Positions 18,354 to 27,304 are shown, counted from the first letter of the stretch. The stretch: 64,000 bases of DNA from Methylococcaceae bacterium UBA6146 (GCA_002422395.1 DIUY01000011.1:248001-312000), one strand, 5' to 3'. Notes: generated by a model not told the origin, from the letters alone. Numbers and translations: made by a program.

Positions 18354-18566
18354 ATGTTAGAAGCAACGCTTTCAAACCAAAACCAAGTCGTAATTCCTAA
18401 AGAAATTGTCGATTCCCTGCATTTACAAGTCGGACAAACGTTTGATGTTGTCTTGAAAGAGAATTTCATCGCGTTAGTGCCACAACAAACTTTACCCAAA
18501 TCCTTGCGAGGCATTTTAAAAGGTGCGAATACCGACAACATCCGTGACCGTAGCGACAGGATATGA
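18354..18566 (+). CDS. vapB: AbrB/VapB-family antitoxin
   Basis: A 70-residue swapped-hairpin AbrB protein. MLEATLSNQNQVVIPKEIVD with VGQTFDVV is the DNA-binding fold, and the C-terminal tail (LRGILKGANTDNIRDRSDRI) would bind the toxin. The stop overlaps the vapC start by 4 nt (ATGA). VapB would neutralise VapC and autoregulate the pair. Confidence 0.85.
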   Translation: MLEATLSNQNQVVIPKEIVDSLHLQVGQTFDVVLKENFIALVPQQTLPKSLRGILKGANTDNIRDRSDRI

Positions 18567-18949
18567 CCATCGTTGACACTTGCGGTTGGATAGAATGGTT
18601 GACCGATGGCGTTTTGGCGAGTGAATTTGAACCGTATTTGCTTAAAACAGAACTGTTAATCGTACCCACTACCATCCAATACGAACTGCATAAATGGATT
18701 TGTCGGGAACGATCTGAAGCAATGGCTTTAGAAATCATTGCTTATACCCAACAGGCAAGTATCGTTGCATTTACCCAAACACTGGCGTTACGGACTTCGG
18801 CATTGTCACAACACTATCGCTTAAGTTTTGCCGATGCCATTATTTACGCAACTGCCGAGCAAGAAAACGCCGGACTTGTTACGGCTGACGACCATTTTGA
18901 AAACCTTCCTAACGTCCGTTATTTCTCAAAAAAACAGACGGCTATTTAA
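18563..18949 (+). CDS. vapC: VapC-family PIN-domain ribonuclease toxin
   Basis: A 128-residue PIN-domain RNase. The acidic metal-binding set is intact: D5 in IVDTCGW, E41 in QYELHKW, D91 in SFADAIIYA and D109 in TADDHF. It is translationally coupled to vapB. The stop is only 18 nt before purD, so the module is wedged immediately upstream of a purine gene. Confidence 0.88.
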   Translation: MTIVDTCGWIEWLTDGVLASEFEPYLLKTELLIVPTTIQYELHKWICRERSEAMALEIIAYTQQASIVAFTQTLALRTSALSQHYRLSFADAIIYATAEQENAGLVTADDHFENLPNVRYFSKKQTAI

Positions 18950-18967
18950 CCCTCGAGAACCTAACCC

Positions 18968-20245
18968 ATGAACATCCTCATCGTAGGCAGCGGCGGGCGC
19001 GAACACGCCCTTGCCTGGAAAGCCAAACAATCCCCTAAAGCCGAAAAAGTCTTTGTTGCACCCGGCAATCCCGGCACGGCGTTGGAGCCGGGCATTGAAA
19101 ATGTCGCTATTGCCGTGGATAACTTGGACGGCTTATTGGCGTTCGCCCAACAAAATGCGGTGGGCCTGACCATTATCGGGCCGGAAGTGCCGTTGGTGTT
19201 GGGCATTGTTGACCGCTTCCAAGCCGCTGGCCTGAAATGCTTTGGCCCTAGCGCATTGGCCGCGCAACTGGAAGGCTCCAAAACGTTTTGTAAAGATTTT
19301 ATGAGCCGCCACCACATCCCCACCGCCGCTTACCAAAGTTTCACCGACAAAGATGAAGCGGTTGCCTACATAAAACAACAAGGCGCCCCCATCGTTGTTA
19401 AAGCCGATGGTTTGGCGGCGGGTAAGGGCGTGATTGTCGCGCAAACCGAGCAAGAAGCCATCACCGCCGTGGAAGATATGCTGGCGGGCAATGCCTTTGG
19501 TGAAGCGGGACACCGCGTGGTGGTCGAGGAATTTTTGGTCGGTGAAGAAGCCAGTTTTATTGTCATCGCCGACGGCCAACACGCCTTGGCCATGGCGACT
19601 TCACAAGACCACAAAGCCCGCGATAACGGCGACCAAGGCCCCAACACCGGTGGCATGGGCGCGTATTCGCCGGCGCCGGTGGTCACGCCGGAAATCCACG
19701 CGCTGGTCATGCGTGATGTCATCATGCCCACGCTCAATGGTATGGCGGCAGACGGCTTGCCATACACCGGATTTTTGTACGCGGGCTTGATGATTGCCCC
19801 TGACAATACGGTTAAGGTGCTGGAATACAATTGCCGTTTTGGTGACCCGGAAACCCAGCCGATTATGATGCGCTTAAAAAGTGACCTGGTGGAATTGTGC
19901 GAGGCGGCTTTGGCGGGGCAACTGGATAAAACCGACAGTGCATGGGATGAACGGGCGGCGTTAGGTGTCGTGTTGGCGGCAGGCGGCTATCCTGATGCTT
20001 ACCAAAAAGGTGCGGTCATTTCCGGTTTGCCTACGGAAGAAGCGGATGGTTACAAGGTCTTCCATGCCGGCACGGCGCAAGTCGGTGATGATATTGTCAC
20101 GGCGGGCGGACGGGTGTTGTGTGCGTGTGCGTTGGGCGCTGACATTAAGGAAGCGCAACACAACGCCTATGCAGTGACAAAAAAAATCGGCTGGAACGGG
20201 ATTTATTACCGTACTGACATTGGTTTTAAGGCGATTAAGAAATAG
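18968..20245 (+). CDS. purD: Phosphoribosylamine-glycine ligase (GARS)
   Basis: A 425-residue ATP-grasp ligase that makes glycinamide ribonucleotide in purine synthesis. MNILIVGSGGREHALAWK is the family N-terminus. PIVVKADGLAAGKGV binds ATP, and DHKARDNGDQGPNTGGMGAY and EYNCRFGDPETQ are catalytic or metal segments. Full length. A hairpin follows the stop. Confidence 0.97.
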   Translation: MNILIVGSGGREHALAWKAKQSPKAEKVFVAPGNPGTALEPGIENVAIAVDNLDGLLAFAQQNAVGLTIIGPEVPLVLGIVDRFQAAGLKCFGPSALAAQLEGSKTFCKDFMSRHHIPTAAYQSFTDKDEAVAYIKQQGAPIVVKADGLAAGKGVIVAQTEQEAITAVEDMLAGNAFGEAGHRVVVEEFLVGEEASFIVIADGQHALAMATSQDHKARDNGDQGPNTGGMGAYSPAPVVTPEIHALVMRDVIMPTLNGMAADGLPYTGFLYAGLMIAPDNTVKVLEYNCRFGDPETQPIMMRLKSDLVELCEAALAGQLDKTDSAWDERAALGVVLAAGGYPDAYQKGAVISGLPTEEADGYKVFHAGTAQVGDDIVTAGGRVLCACALGADIKEAQHNAYAVTKKIGWNGIYYRTDIGFKAIKK

Positions 20246-20269
20246 CCGGTTTATCGTTTGTCAGATGCC

Positions 20270-20301
20270 GCGACTTCCAGTCCTTGAAGGGCTGGAAGTC
20301 G
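20270..20301. repeat. Hairpin repeat after purD
   Basis: A 10-bp inverted repeat, CGACTTCCAG / CTGGAAGTCG, with an 11-nt spacer containing TCCTTGA lies between purD and a convergent gene. A related hairpin with the same CGACT...TCCTTTGA...AGTCGTAG scheme is at about 43198-43230, suggesting a family. It may act as a terminator but has no T run. Confidence 0.5.
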
Positions 20302-20339
20302 TAGGGCGATTAAATAATTCTCACCAAACCCGTCCCAGT

Positions 20340-20912
20340 TTAACGGGGGAAATATTTATATTTATCAATCAGCAACTTGACTTGCCGCTGGTCGATTGCC
20401 GGTTTTTTGGTGAATACGCCCAGGGTGTCAACTTCTGCATGGGTTTCCAGAAACGGCAAGACGCCGTGATAATGCGGCCTATTCCAAAAGTCGTGGATGA
20501 TAATTTTGCAGTTTGCCGGTGTGTTCAAAATGCAATTGAGCGTGCAAGCGACCCGAAAACGGCCATCAATCAACACTAAATCATGTTCGCTTTGTTTGGA
20601 AAAAATGCCGAACGAGTAATTCGGCCAAAGGTGTTTTTTACAAAAACTGACGGGGTAGCCCCAGTGGTACGTTTTGCCTATGTCAATAATATGGAACAAC
20701 AAGCGTCCGGCGGTCAGGGCATCTGAAATCACCGGATTGGGCTTTAACCTTTCGTTGACAAACTCTGCGGACGACTCGACTGAATCTATCTGCTTGATGG
20801 ACGGCACACTAGCGGCATACAAGGTGCTTGCGCCGGCGCCGAATTCCAGAAACCGCGTGGCCGAATTAATGTGGCTGTGCAAGGTGTTGAGTTCAGCGGT
20901 GGTCATCGTCAT
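20340..20912 (-). CDS. Class I SAM methyltransferase-like protein
   Basis: 190 residues. RFLEFGAGASTLYAAS is a motif I-like SAM-binding loop, SVESSAEFV a motif II acidic position, and DLVLIDGRFRVAC the motif IV-like strand; KIIIHDFWNRPHYH follows. Proteins of this kind often sit with glycan genes, and the substrate is unknown. It is convergent with purD. The region upstream of the ATG shows no longer frame. Confidence 0.6.
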   Translation of the reverse strand: MTMTTAELNTLHSHINSATRFLEFGAGASTLYAASVPSIKQIDSVESSAEFVNERLKPNPVISDALTAGRLLFHIIDIGKTYHWGYPVSFCKKHLWPNYSFGIFSKQSEHDLVLIDGRFRVACTLNCILNTPANCKIIIHDFWNRPHYHGVLPFLETHAEVDTLGVFTKKPAIDQRQVKLLIDKYKYFPR

Positions 20913-21179
20913 AGCCCGCCTCCAGCTGCGCTGCCAATAAGACGGGGTTTACAAAATACGGCCCCCTTCGCTTTTCTTGTTCTACTAACCATAAGTTATA
21001 ACCTATTGTAATTAATGGTGTATTTTTATCCTTGCTGTCCTTCCATACCGCGTCGGCCTTATACAAAGCACGTTACGCGCAAAAAATATTAACTTACTGC
21101 TGGCCACCTGCCAAGCTATCTGCGCATGACGCGCGGATAAAAGACGATTTCGTTATATCCCGCGCTGGGCGTAGCCACA

Positions 21180-23411
21180 TCAATACAAATCCACCGGATC
21201 AACATCCAGCGACCAGCGCACTTTTTTAGCCAGTTTAAGCGCCGCTATTTTAGGCATCAGCGCCTCAAGCAGGGTGTGCAGTTCACGCCGTTTGCCGCCC
21301 TGAAACAATAACTGATAACGGTAATAACCCGCACGTCTGGCCATAGGCGCCGCAACCGGCCCTAAAATCTGGATCGTGTGTCCGCCGATGCTTTGCGCCA
21401 GCTCCAGCACCGCCGACAAGAACAGCTGCGGTGGCTGTTCATCTACCGCTTGCGCCCGTAGCAATGCCTGGTAACTAAACGGTGGCAGTAAGGCTTGCTT
21501 GCGTTCCGCCAATGCGCTCATGGCAAAGCTATTGTAGCCCTCGGTGATTAATGTCGTTAATAGCGGATGGTCAGGCCGCCGCGTCTGCATGACCACTTTG
21601 CCCGATTTTTCGCCGCGTCCGGCACGGCCTGAGACCTGCACTATCATTTGCGCAAGTTTTTCGGCGGCATGAAAATCAATGCTGAACAGGCCACTGTCAA
21701 CATCCAAGATGGCGACCAGCGTCACATTGGGGAAGTGGTGGCCTTTCGCCAGCATTTGCGTGCCTAGGATAATATCGACTTGGCCTTGGTTGATCTGCGC
21801 CAAATAGTTTTCCAGTGAACCTTTACGCTGGGTGGAGTCGCGGTCCAAGCGCACGATGGTTTTATTGGCAAACAAGGCGTTCAGCACATTTTCGACCCGC
21901 TCAGTGCCTAAACCTAGCGCTGTCAAGTCGGGGCTGTTACAGGCCGGACACTGGTCAAGCAAACGTTGTTCATAAGTACAGTGATGGCAGCGCAGTTGTT
22001 TTTTGCGGCTGTGGATAATCAAATTGGCATCACAGCGCGGGCATCGTGCAACCCAGCCGCAACTGTGGCAAATCAAGGTCGGCGCATAGCCACGACGGTT
22101 TAAAAACAGCAAGACTTGTTCACCTTTTGCCAATGTTTTGGCGATGTCGGCAAGCAACTGTTCAGACAGGCCTTCTTGGATTTTTTTGTTGCGGATGTCA
22201 AGCAATTGTAGTGCGGGCGCCAGCGCCGCACCGGCACGTTCCGGCAATTGCAGCAAGGTGTAACGCTGGGTCGAGGCGTTATAGAAGCTCTCCAGCGACG
22301 GCGTTGCCGAACCCAGCAACACCGGTATGCCCAGCATTTTGGCACGGACGACGGCGACATCCCGTGCGGAAAACCGGAAGCCTTCTTGTTGTTTAAAAGA
22401 GCTGTCATGCTCTTCATCCAAAATGATCAGCCCCAGATTTTTAAATGGGGTGAACAACGCCGACCGGGTGCCCAGCAAAATGGCGCTATTGCCTTGTTGG
22501 GTGTTGAGCCAGGCGGCTTGCCGCTGCGTATCGGTCAACCTAGAATGGGTAATGGCGATGTTGACTGCAAAACGCCGCCTGAAGCGTTCTTCCAACTGCG
22601 GCGTTAAGGTGATTTCCGGCACCAGCACCAGCACTTGCCCGCCCTGCGCCAGCACCGAACGGATAATCTGCATATACACTTCGGTTTTGCCGCTGCCGGT
22701 GACCCCTTCCAGCAAAAATACCTTAAACGCAGTGAGGTGGTCACTGACTGCCGTTATCGCCGCCTGTTGTTGCGGATTGCACGGCAAGGCGGCGTCCTTG
22801 AGCACACGGTCAGTGGGGCTGGTGGTGTCGGCATAAGTGATTGTCACGAGGTGTTTGTCGGCCAACTGCTTTACGGTGGCCCGCCAGTGGCTATGCCATT
22901 GCGCCAAGTCCTCTTCAGACAATGGCTGCTGCGCCTGAAACAGTTCCAGCAAAGCTTTTTGTCGGGGGGCGCGTTTTAATTGCAAGCTGTTTAGGGCTTT
23001 GCCCGCATCGGTGAGGATGTGGCGTTTTTGGCTGGGTAACAGCGCCGGTTTGCCGGAACGCAAGGCGGTAGGGAACGCCGCACTAATGACTTCGCCTAGA
23101 GGATGATGATAATAACGGCTGACCCAATGCAATAACTGCAGCTCTTTGGCTGACAATAACGGCTGCGTGTCGAGTATGCGGGTGACTGGTTTCAGCTTGT
23201 CCGGCGTGATGTCGCTGTGCCTGACAATATCGACCAAGAACCCTATTTTTTTACCTTTGCCAAAAGGCACTTCCAAACGCATACCGGGTGCGGCCAGCTC
23301 AGGGGGCGTGTTCTCAGGTCCGAGATAATCAAAAAGCCGGTAAATCGGGACAGACAGGGCGACTTTAAAAATTAGTCCGGTCTGTCCGGTTTCTCTAGGC
23401 AGCTTAGCCAT
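21180..23411 (-). CDS. priA: Primosomal replication protein N' (PriA helicase)
   Basis: A 743-residue 3'-5' superfamily 2 helicase that restarts stalled forks. It has the N-terminal 3'-DNA-binding domain, Walker A GVTGSGKTEVY, the DEEHDSSFKQ box, the helicase-embedded zinc region with eight cysteines (CHSCGW, CPRC, CHHC, CPAC), LGTERVE, the GTQMLAKGH loop and VSGRAGRGEKSG. Length matches the family. Upstream lie a 109-bp mobile element and a cluster of DnaA-box-like sites. Confidence 0.97.
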   Translation of the reverse strand: MAKLPRETGQTGLIFKVALSVPIYRLFDYLGPENTPPELAAPGMRLEVPFGKGKKIGFLVDIVRHSDITPDKLKPVTRILDTQPLLSAKELQLLHWVSRYYHHPLGEVISAAFPTALRSGKPALLPSQKRHILTDAGKALNSLQLKRAPRQKALLELFQAQQPLSEEDLAQWHSHWRATVKQLADKHLVTITYADTTSPTDRVLKDAALPCNPQQQAAITAVSDHLTAFKVFLLEGVTGSGKTEVYMQIIRSVLAQGGQVLVLVPEITLTPQLEERFRRRFAVNIAITHSRLTDTQRQAAWLNTQQGNSAILLGTRSALFTPFKNLGLIILDEEHDSSFKQQEGFRFSARDVAVVRAKMLGIPVLLGSATPSLESFYNASTQRYTLLQLPERAGAALAPALQLLDIRNKKIQEGLSEQLLADIAKTLAKGEQVLLFLNRRGYAPTLICHSCGWVARCPRCDANLIIHSRKKQLRCHHCTYEQRLLDQCPACNSPDLTALGLGTERVENVLNALFANKTIVRLDRDSTQRKGSLENYLAQINQGQVDIILGTQMLAKGHHFPNVTLVAILDVDSGLFSIDFHAAEKLAQMIVQVSGRAGRGEKSGKVVMQTRRPDHPLLTTLITEGYNSFAMSALAERKQALLPPFSYQALLRAQAVDEQPPQLFLSAVLELAQSIGGHTIQILGPVAAPMARRAGYYRYQLLFQGGKRRELHTLLEALMPKIAALKLAKKVRWSLDVDPVDLY

Positions 23412-23430
23412 GATATTTGAATAATTTTTG

Positions 23431-23539
23431 GGTAGTGGGTTAAATCTGGTGGCTGGAGTACAAGCCTAGGCTTGTACAGGCGCAAACCCAGGTTTGCACT
23501 CCACATTACGAACTAAAATTACAGATTTAACCCACTACC
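23431..23539. mobile_element. 109-bp non-autonomous transposable element (MITE), copy 1
   Basis: Terminal inverted repeats are 18-bp and perfect: GGTAGTGGGTTAAATCTG at 23431-23448 and its complement at 23522-23539. The element is flanked by the 8-bp direct repeat AATTTTTG (23423-23430 and 23540-23547), a target-site duplication. Inside are a 16-bp perfect palindrome (23460-23475), a 7-bp hairpin (23482-23497) and an enclosing GGAGT / ACTCC pair, so one strand can fold into a three-way junction. The sequence is identical over all 109 bp to the copy at 58202-58310. It carries no transposase, so it must be moved in trans. Confidence 0.92.
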
Positions 23540-23591
23540 AATTTTTGAGGTTTTGCGGCTAAATGGCTATGTTGCTTTATGATATTCCAAG

Positions 23592-23627
23592 TTACCCACA
23601 GAAGCTGTGGATAACTCTGTGGACAAG
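23592..23627. other. Cluster of three DnaA-box-like sites
   Basis: TTACCCACA (23592-23600, one mismatch), TGTGGATAA (23606-23614, the exact complement of the TTATCCACA consensus) and TGTGGACAA (23619-23627, one mismatch) lie within 36 bp and are followed by AT-rich DNA. This could be a DnaA-binding regulatory site or part of an origin. No dnaA, dnaN or mnmG gene is nearby, so an origin assignment is weak. Confidence 0.4.
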
Positions 23628-24451
23628 CAGTTTATAAAAGCCCTTAATGACGGTTTTTATTACAGTTTTGTTACATTGTCCAGTTTTAAGACAAGAATAT
23701 TAATCTGATATTATTCATAGGGTTAGTTAATTCACAAGGTCAACGGCGGGTGTTGTAAGCCATTGATTTTTACAGGTCTCAACACCTTAGGACACTGTGT
23801 GTTTAGTGGATATGCAGTGGCTTGGGCGTTTAGGATACCAGAGCAATAATGGCAAAGCCATAACATCCCTTTGGCTGACTTGTTGGACTCGATAGCAACT
23901 GCTTGTACTCAATTGTTCAAAATCAACAACGCTGACCGACCCAAATTACTTGGATATTTTAAGAGGTCAAGTTTTTGGTTTTTTGATGCTAAAAAAGCGG
24001 CGCACTTAGGCGTGAAGCTAAACCGTTCGCCCTCGACTGCATGGACGTCACCACTAAAAGCTGGTCTATGGGGGGAGCTAAGGACAGGTCAGTTGTCGAG
24101 AGCTTGTCGAAGGGTGGGCGGTTAAGCCGTTCATGGTTCGACAATCGATTGCACTAACGCTTATTAAGCGTTGTTAAGGAAGCGTCGTCCCTTTTTAGTC
24201 TCCTTAGCCAAATCAGTCAAACGATTCCGTAAGCTAAGGTCGATTGTCAATCGATAGACGCATCAGATTTAGATTACCATAATATATGCAGGGACTACGG
24301 CTAGCCGAAGACGTTTACAATTATCCCAACTTGCTAACCAGCCAATCTCTGGAATATGACGCCTTAGAATTGCTTGAATACCAAATATCGTTATGTACAA
24401 CTTCAAAGGCTTTTTTAAATATAAGCTCTGATCCTGTCACAGCGCGTAGGG

Positions 24452-24478
24452 CGGAATAGCGATAGTGTATTCCGCCAT
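24452..24478. repeat. GGCGGAATA hairpin repeat
   Basis: GGCGGAATA...TATTCCGCC forms a 9-bp perfect stem around a 9-nt loop. Hairpins of this form are widespread extragenic repeats. No T run follows. Confidence 0.5.
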
Positions 24479-24606
24479 ATGATTGATAATTACCATGCAG
24501 CGTAATATGCCTTATGCGGGCTGTGTATCTTCAATTAGTAATAAGCTTTACCCTGATTTTCTGCTAAGATTTATTCAAAATATCGAGACAACACTAGGTA
24601 CACATT

Positions 24607-25860
24607 GTGAACAATTACAAGCGCCACCAATTCTTCCTCGCCGCGTTCCTTGCCTTTACCCTCGCTAATGCCGCCCACGCCGCAGATTCTCCGCTGGTCA
24701 CTATAAGCTACACCAAACATCACGGATCTGCCCTTGATGAGCAATTGACAGGTATTGCACACGACTCTTTTGGCAATGCCTTTATTGTAGGAAATAGATT
24801 TGACCCTAGCGCCAGCGTCAATGGTATCGACGGGTTTGTTCGTAAATACGATGCGTTTGGATCACTCCTCTGGCATCAAGACCAATTTTCTGCATCGACG
24901 GACGGCGTAACGACGGACAAAATCGGTAATTCGTATATCGTAGGCGCTTTTACTGCCGGGTCATGGCCCAAACAGCGCGACTACATTTACCTGCAACGTT
25001 TCGATGCAACGGGCAGCCCATTGTGGAAAAAACAATTCACAATTCCAGTCGCAGGTGATCGCACACTTTTAACTGCCAACGCCATCACCACCACCAAAGA
25101 CCATAAATTCATCATCATTCTTTTCGAAAAAGCCTACTACCCGTATCAAAATCGGCAAGTTTTTATCAGAAAATATAATGTCTTAGGAAGGTTGCTATGG
25201 GAAAAGCAAGTGAGTGACACTTCGTCGCCCTATGCGGCCCGCCCCAGCTTGGCAACCGATGCCGGTGGCAATATCTATGTTGCCGCCAACACAGTTGCTT
25301 TCCAACAGTGGAATACCAGCCTTATCCGGTTGAACGCCCAAGGTATCGGCACATGGGCTGTTCCCTTGTTCCCGACAAGTCCAACTAAGCTCACCTATGT
25401 ACATGCCTTGGCAGCCGATAACGGGGGCAATGTCTACCTCACGGGGATCACCAGGGGCAACCTCGTTGGCGAAAACAAAGGCTACGATGATGTCTTTTTA
25501 CGCAAATACAACCCAGATGGGACCGCACTGTGGACTAGGCAGTTCGGCACCGACAGCAGCGATTATGGAAACGACTTAACCGTTGATTCTGCGGGAAATA
25601 TCTATGTCGTGGGATCAAGTATGGGACAATTAAACAGCACAAACAGAGGCTCTTATGATGCCTTCGTCCACAAATATAATGCGTCCGGCCAGCTAGTGAG
25701 AGGCCGGCAGTTTGGCAGTAGCGACTTCGATATCGCCAATGCTGTCAGTGTTGGTGACGACGACGCGGTTTATGTTGGAGGAAATACTACCGGCAATCTC
25801 GGCGGAAAAGCCAAGGGTAGGTTAGATATCTATCTCCGGAAATACGGGCTATTTCAATGA
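24607..25860 (+). CDS. Exported SBBP-repeat beta-propeller-like protein
   Basis: 417 residues beginning at GTG with a signal peptide (hydrophobic FFLAAFLAFTLANA, then AHA before residue 27). The mature part is a series of ~50-residue units with the pattern D..GN.Y..G...G......G..D.F..KY...G...W..Q(F/G), e.g. AGNIYVVGSSMGQLN and GYDDVFLRKYNPDGTALW, which is the SBBP (seven-bladed beta-propeller) repeat. It is probably secreted or periplasmic; the ligand is unknown. Both flanks are repeat-rich and it has no operon partner. Confidence 0.75.
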   Translation: MNNYKRHQFFLAAFLAFTLANAAHAADSPLVTISYTKHHGSALDEQLTGIAHDSFGNAFIVGNRFDPSASVNGIDGFVRKYDAFGSLLWHQDQFSASTDGVTTDKIGNSYIVGAFTAGSWPKQRDYIYLQRFDATGSPLWKKQFTIPVAGDRTLLTANAITTTKDHKFIIILFEKAYYPYQNRQVFIRKYNVLGRLLWEKQVSDTSSPYAARPSLATDAGGNIYVAANTVAFQQWNTSLIRLNAQGIGTWAVPLFPTSPTKLTYVHALAADNGGNVYLTGITRGNLVGENKGYDDVFLRKYNPDGTALWTRQFGTDSSDYGNDLTVDSAGNIYVVGSSMGQLNSTNRGSYDAFVHKYNASGQLVRGRQFGSSDFDIANAVSVGDDDAVYVGGNTTGNLGGKAKGRLDIYLRKYGLFQ

Positions 25861-25946
25861 GGCCTGCGTAGGATGTATGGTGGGGGTCTATGGCTTCGGT
25901 GAGCGACTGAAAAACCATTGCCGATTAGGTTTATACAAAGACAGCC

Positions 25947-25976
25947 TAGGATGGGCTGATGTAAGGAAGCCCATCA
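25947..25976. repeat. GTAGGATG-family repeat arm
   Basis: TAGGATGGGCTGATGTAAGG followed by AAGCCCATCA matches the left arm of the palindromic element at 17901-17931 with one substitution. The second arm is missing here, so it is a half element. Confidence 0.6.
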
Positions 25977-26413
25977 ATACCTGGGCGAGACAGGGTTTCG
26001 TAACCCCGTCCCAAACGTTTCAACAAGATTCCCTAACCTAGGCTGAAAGATCAAGATGGTTGGGTCGGTAAACCGATAATATGGCTAACCCGATGCTCTG
26101 GAATAGTGCGCTTTAGTGGGACGTTAGACCACGCGACAGCACAATGCTGAACAAACAAAACGCCGCCGCGTTGTGCAAACAGCCTTTGTTTAAAATCAAC
26201 ACTGAAGAGCATTCGTGGGGCCTAACTGTTATTGGACAGTTTATTCCGCCGCAGTTGTTTTGTACCGAAAAACGGTAGTGGTGAACATTCAAATGCTTAA
26301 GTGATAGCGGAGTCAAAAAACTGTTTTTTGATTCCAAAATATCATCACCATTTTTACCAGCAACCGAAAAACTTATTCATAATAAATAAGTGGTCGACCA
26401 TCAGTTTTTTAAC

Positions 26414-26438
26414 ATCGTAGGGGGGGTTGCCCCTACGA
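26414..26438. repeat. Hairpin of the GTAGGGG...CCCCTAC family
   Basis: A ten-base stem ATCGTAGGGG / CCCCTACGAT lies between the methyltransferase 3' end and the repeat-rich gap. A related element with the same GTAGGGG / CCCCTAC arms is at about 42825-42850. It could end transcription of the dsbB operon, but no T run is present. Confidence 0.45.
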
Positions 26439-26487
26439 TAATTATGTTAAAGGATTTAGGGCCGGTCACTTACATGACCTAAGTGTC

Positions 26488-27300
26488 TTACTGGGGCTTC
26501 ATGAACTTAAGCGTCATCCGGTCGCTTTCACCGATGGCCAAGTATTTATCACGGTCTTTATCCTTAAGCCTTAATGCAGGCGGCAAAGTCCAGACGCCTT
26601 CGGGATAGTCTTTACTGTCTTTGCTATTGGCGTTAATTTCAGATTTTGCCAAAAACTCAAAACCGGCTTTTCTGGCCAGCTCGATCACATAATCTTCACT
26701 GACGTAGCCCGACACCGCTTTGGGGTCTTGAGGTTTTGCCGTGGTGTTTCTGTGTTCGACAACCCCTAAAATACCTCCTGGCTTTAACGCTTTATACATG
26801 GCGTTAAACACCGCCGCAGCTTGGTCGTTTTTCATCCAGTTATGTATGTTGCGGAACGTCAGCACCCTGTCCGCTGAACCGTCAGGGGCTATTTGCAAGT
26901 GACTGGGCGGTTGTAGCGCAGTCATTTCAATTTTGCCGTATAGCATGGGTTGTTGGTGCATTTTCTCAGTAAATTCCTGGATACCCTTTTTAAAATAAGG
27001 CACATCGGTATCCGCTGAAAAATGCGCGGCATACAATTTGCCTTTATCTTTTAAATAAGGCGCAAGGATTTCGGTGTACCAACCGTCTTTACCTGGCCAG
27101 ACTTCGACAACCGTCATAGTGTCCTTGACATCAAAAAACGCCAGCGTTTGTAGCGGATGCCGGTAGTTATCGCGGGCCTTATGTTCAGCGGAACGGTGTT
27201 TTCCCGCAATCACCTGTTGTAACGCAACATTATCCCCATCCGCAGCGACAGCGGATGACATGCAGATTGCCCACAACAATAATCCTATCTTATGTTTCAT
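26488..27300 (-). CDS. Exported methyltransferase-like protein
   Basis: 270 residues with a signal peptide (MKHKIGLLLWAICMSSAVAA). The rest has a class I methyltransferase layout: TVVEVWPGKDGWYTEILAPY as a degenerate SAM motif I, a middle ADRVLTFRNIHNW segment and LKPGGILGVVEHRN as motif VI. Proteins of this family (COG4798-like) are predicted periplasmic. Since SAM is cytoplasmic, the activity is uncertain. It starts 4 nt after the dsbB stop, so the two are co-transcribed. Confidence 0.7.
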   Translation of the reverse strand: MKHKIGLLLWAICMSSAVAADGDNVALQQVIAGKHRSAEHKARDNYRHPLQTLAFFDVKDTMTVVEVWPGKDGWYTEILAPYLKDKGKLYAAHFSADTDVPYFKKGIQEFTEKMHQQPMLYGKIEMTALQPPSHLQIAPDGSADRVLTFRNIHNWMKNDQAAAVFNAMYKALKPGGILGVVEHRNTTAKPQDPKAVSGYVSEDYVIELARKAGFEFLAKSEINANSKDSKDYPEGVWTLPPALRLKDKDRDKYLAIGESDRMTLKFMKPQ

Positions 27301-27304
27301 AGTC

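Larger units (their letters stand above)
23412..24606. other. 1.2-kb intergenic region rich in repeats
   Basis: No convincing gene. In order it holds the 109-bp mobile element (23431-23539), three DnaA-box-like sites (23592-23627), an AT-rich stretch (about 23630-23740), a CTTGTCGAAGG / CCGTTCATGGTTCGACA type repeat (about 24090-24150) and a GGCGGAATA...TATTCCGCC hairpin (24452-24478). An 84-codon open frame at 23871-24125 has no recognisable motif and no good ribosome site. Confidence 0.6.
25861..26487. other. Intergenic region with extragenic repeats
   Basis: No gene is supported. It contains a single arm of the GTAGGATG-family repeat (25947-25976), a hairpin at 26414-26438 (ATCGTAGGGG / CCCCTACGAT) and, at 26364-26383, a 20-bp sequence present in inverted orientation at 43170-43189. 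Confidence 0.55.

Noticed and set aside
23592..23627. Calling the DnaA-box cluster the chromosomal origin
   Set aside because: Only three boxes and no origin-linked genes; kept as a low-confidence site.
23871..24125. 84-codon frame in the priA upstream gap
   Set aside because: No recognisable motif, weak ribosome site, and it runs into an extragenic repeat.
24270..24300. Possible dif (XerCD) site around CATAATATATGCAG
   Set aside because: Only a short AT-rich core resembles dif; the flanking XerC and XerD half-sites do not match.
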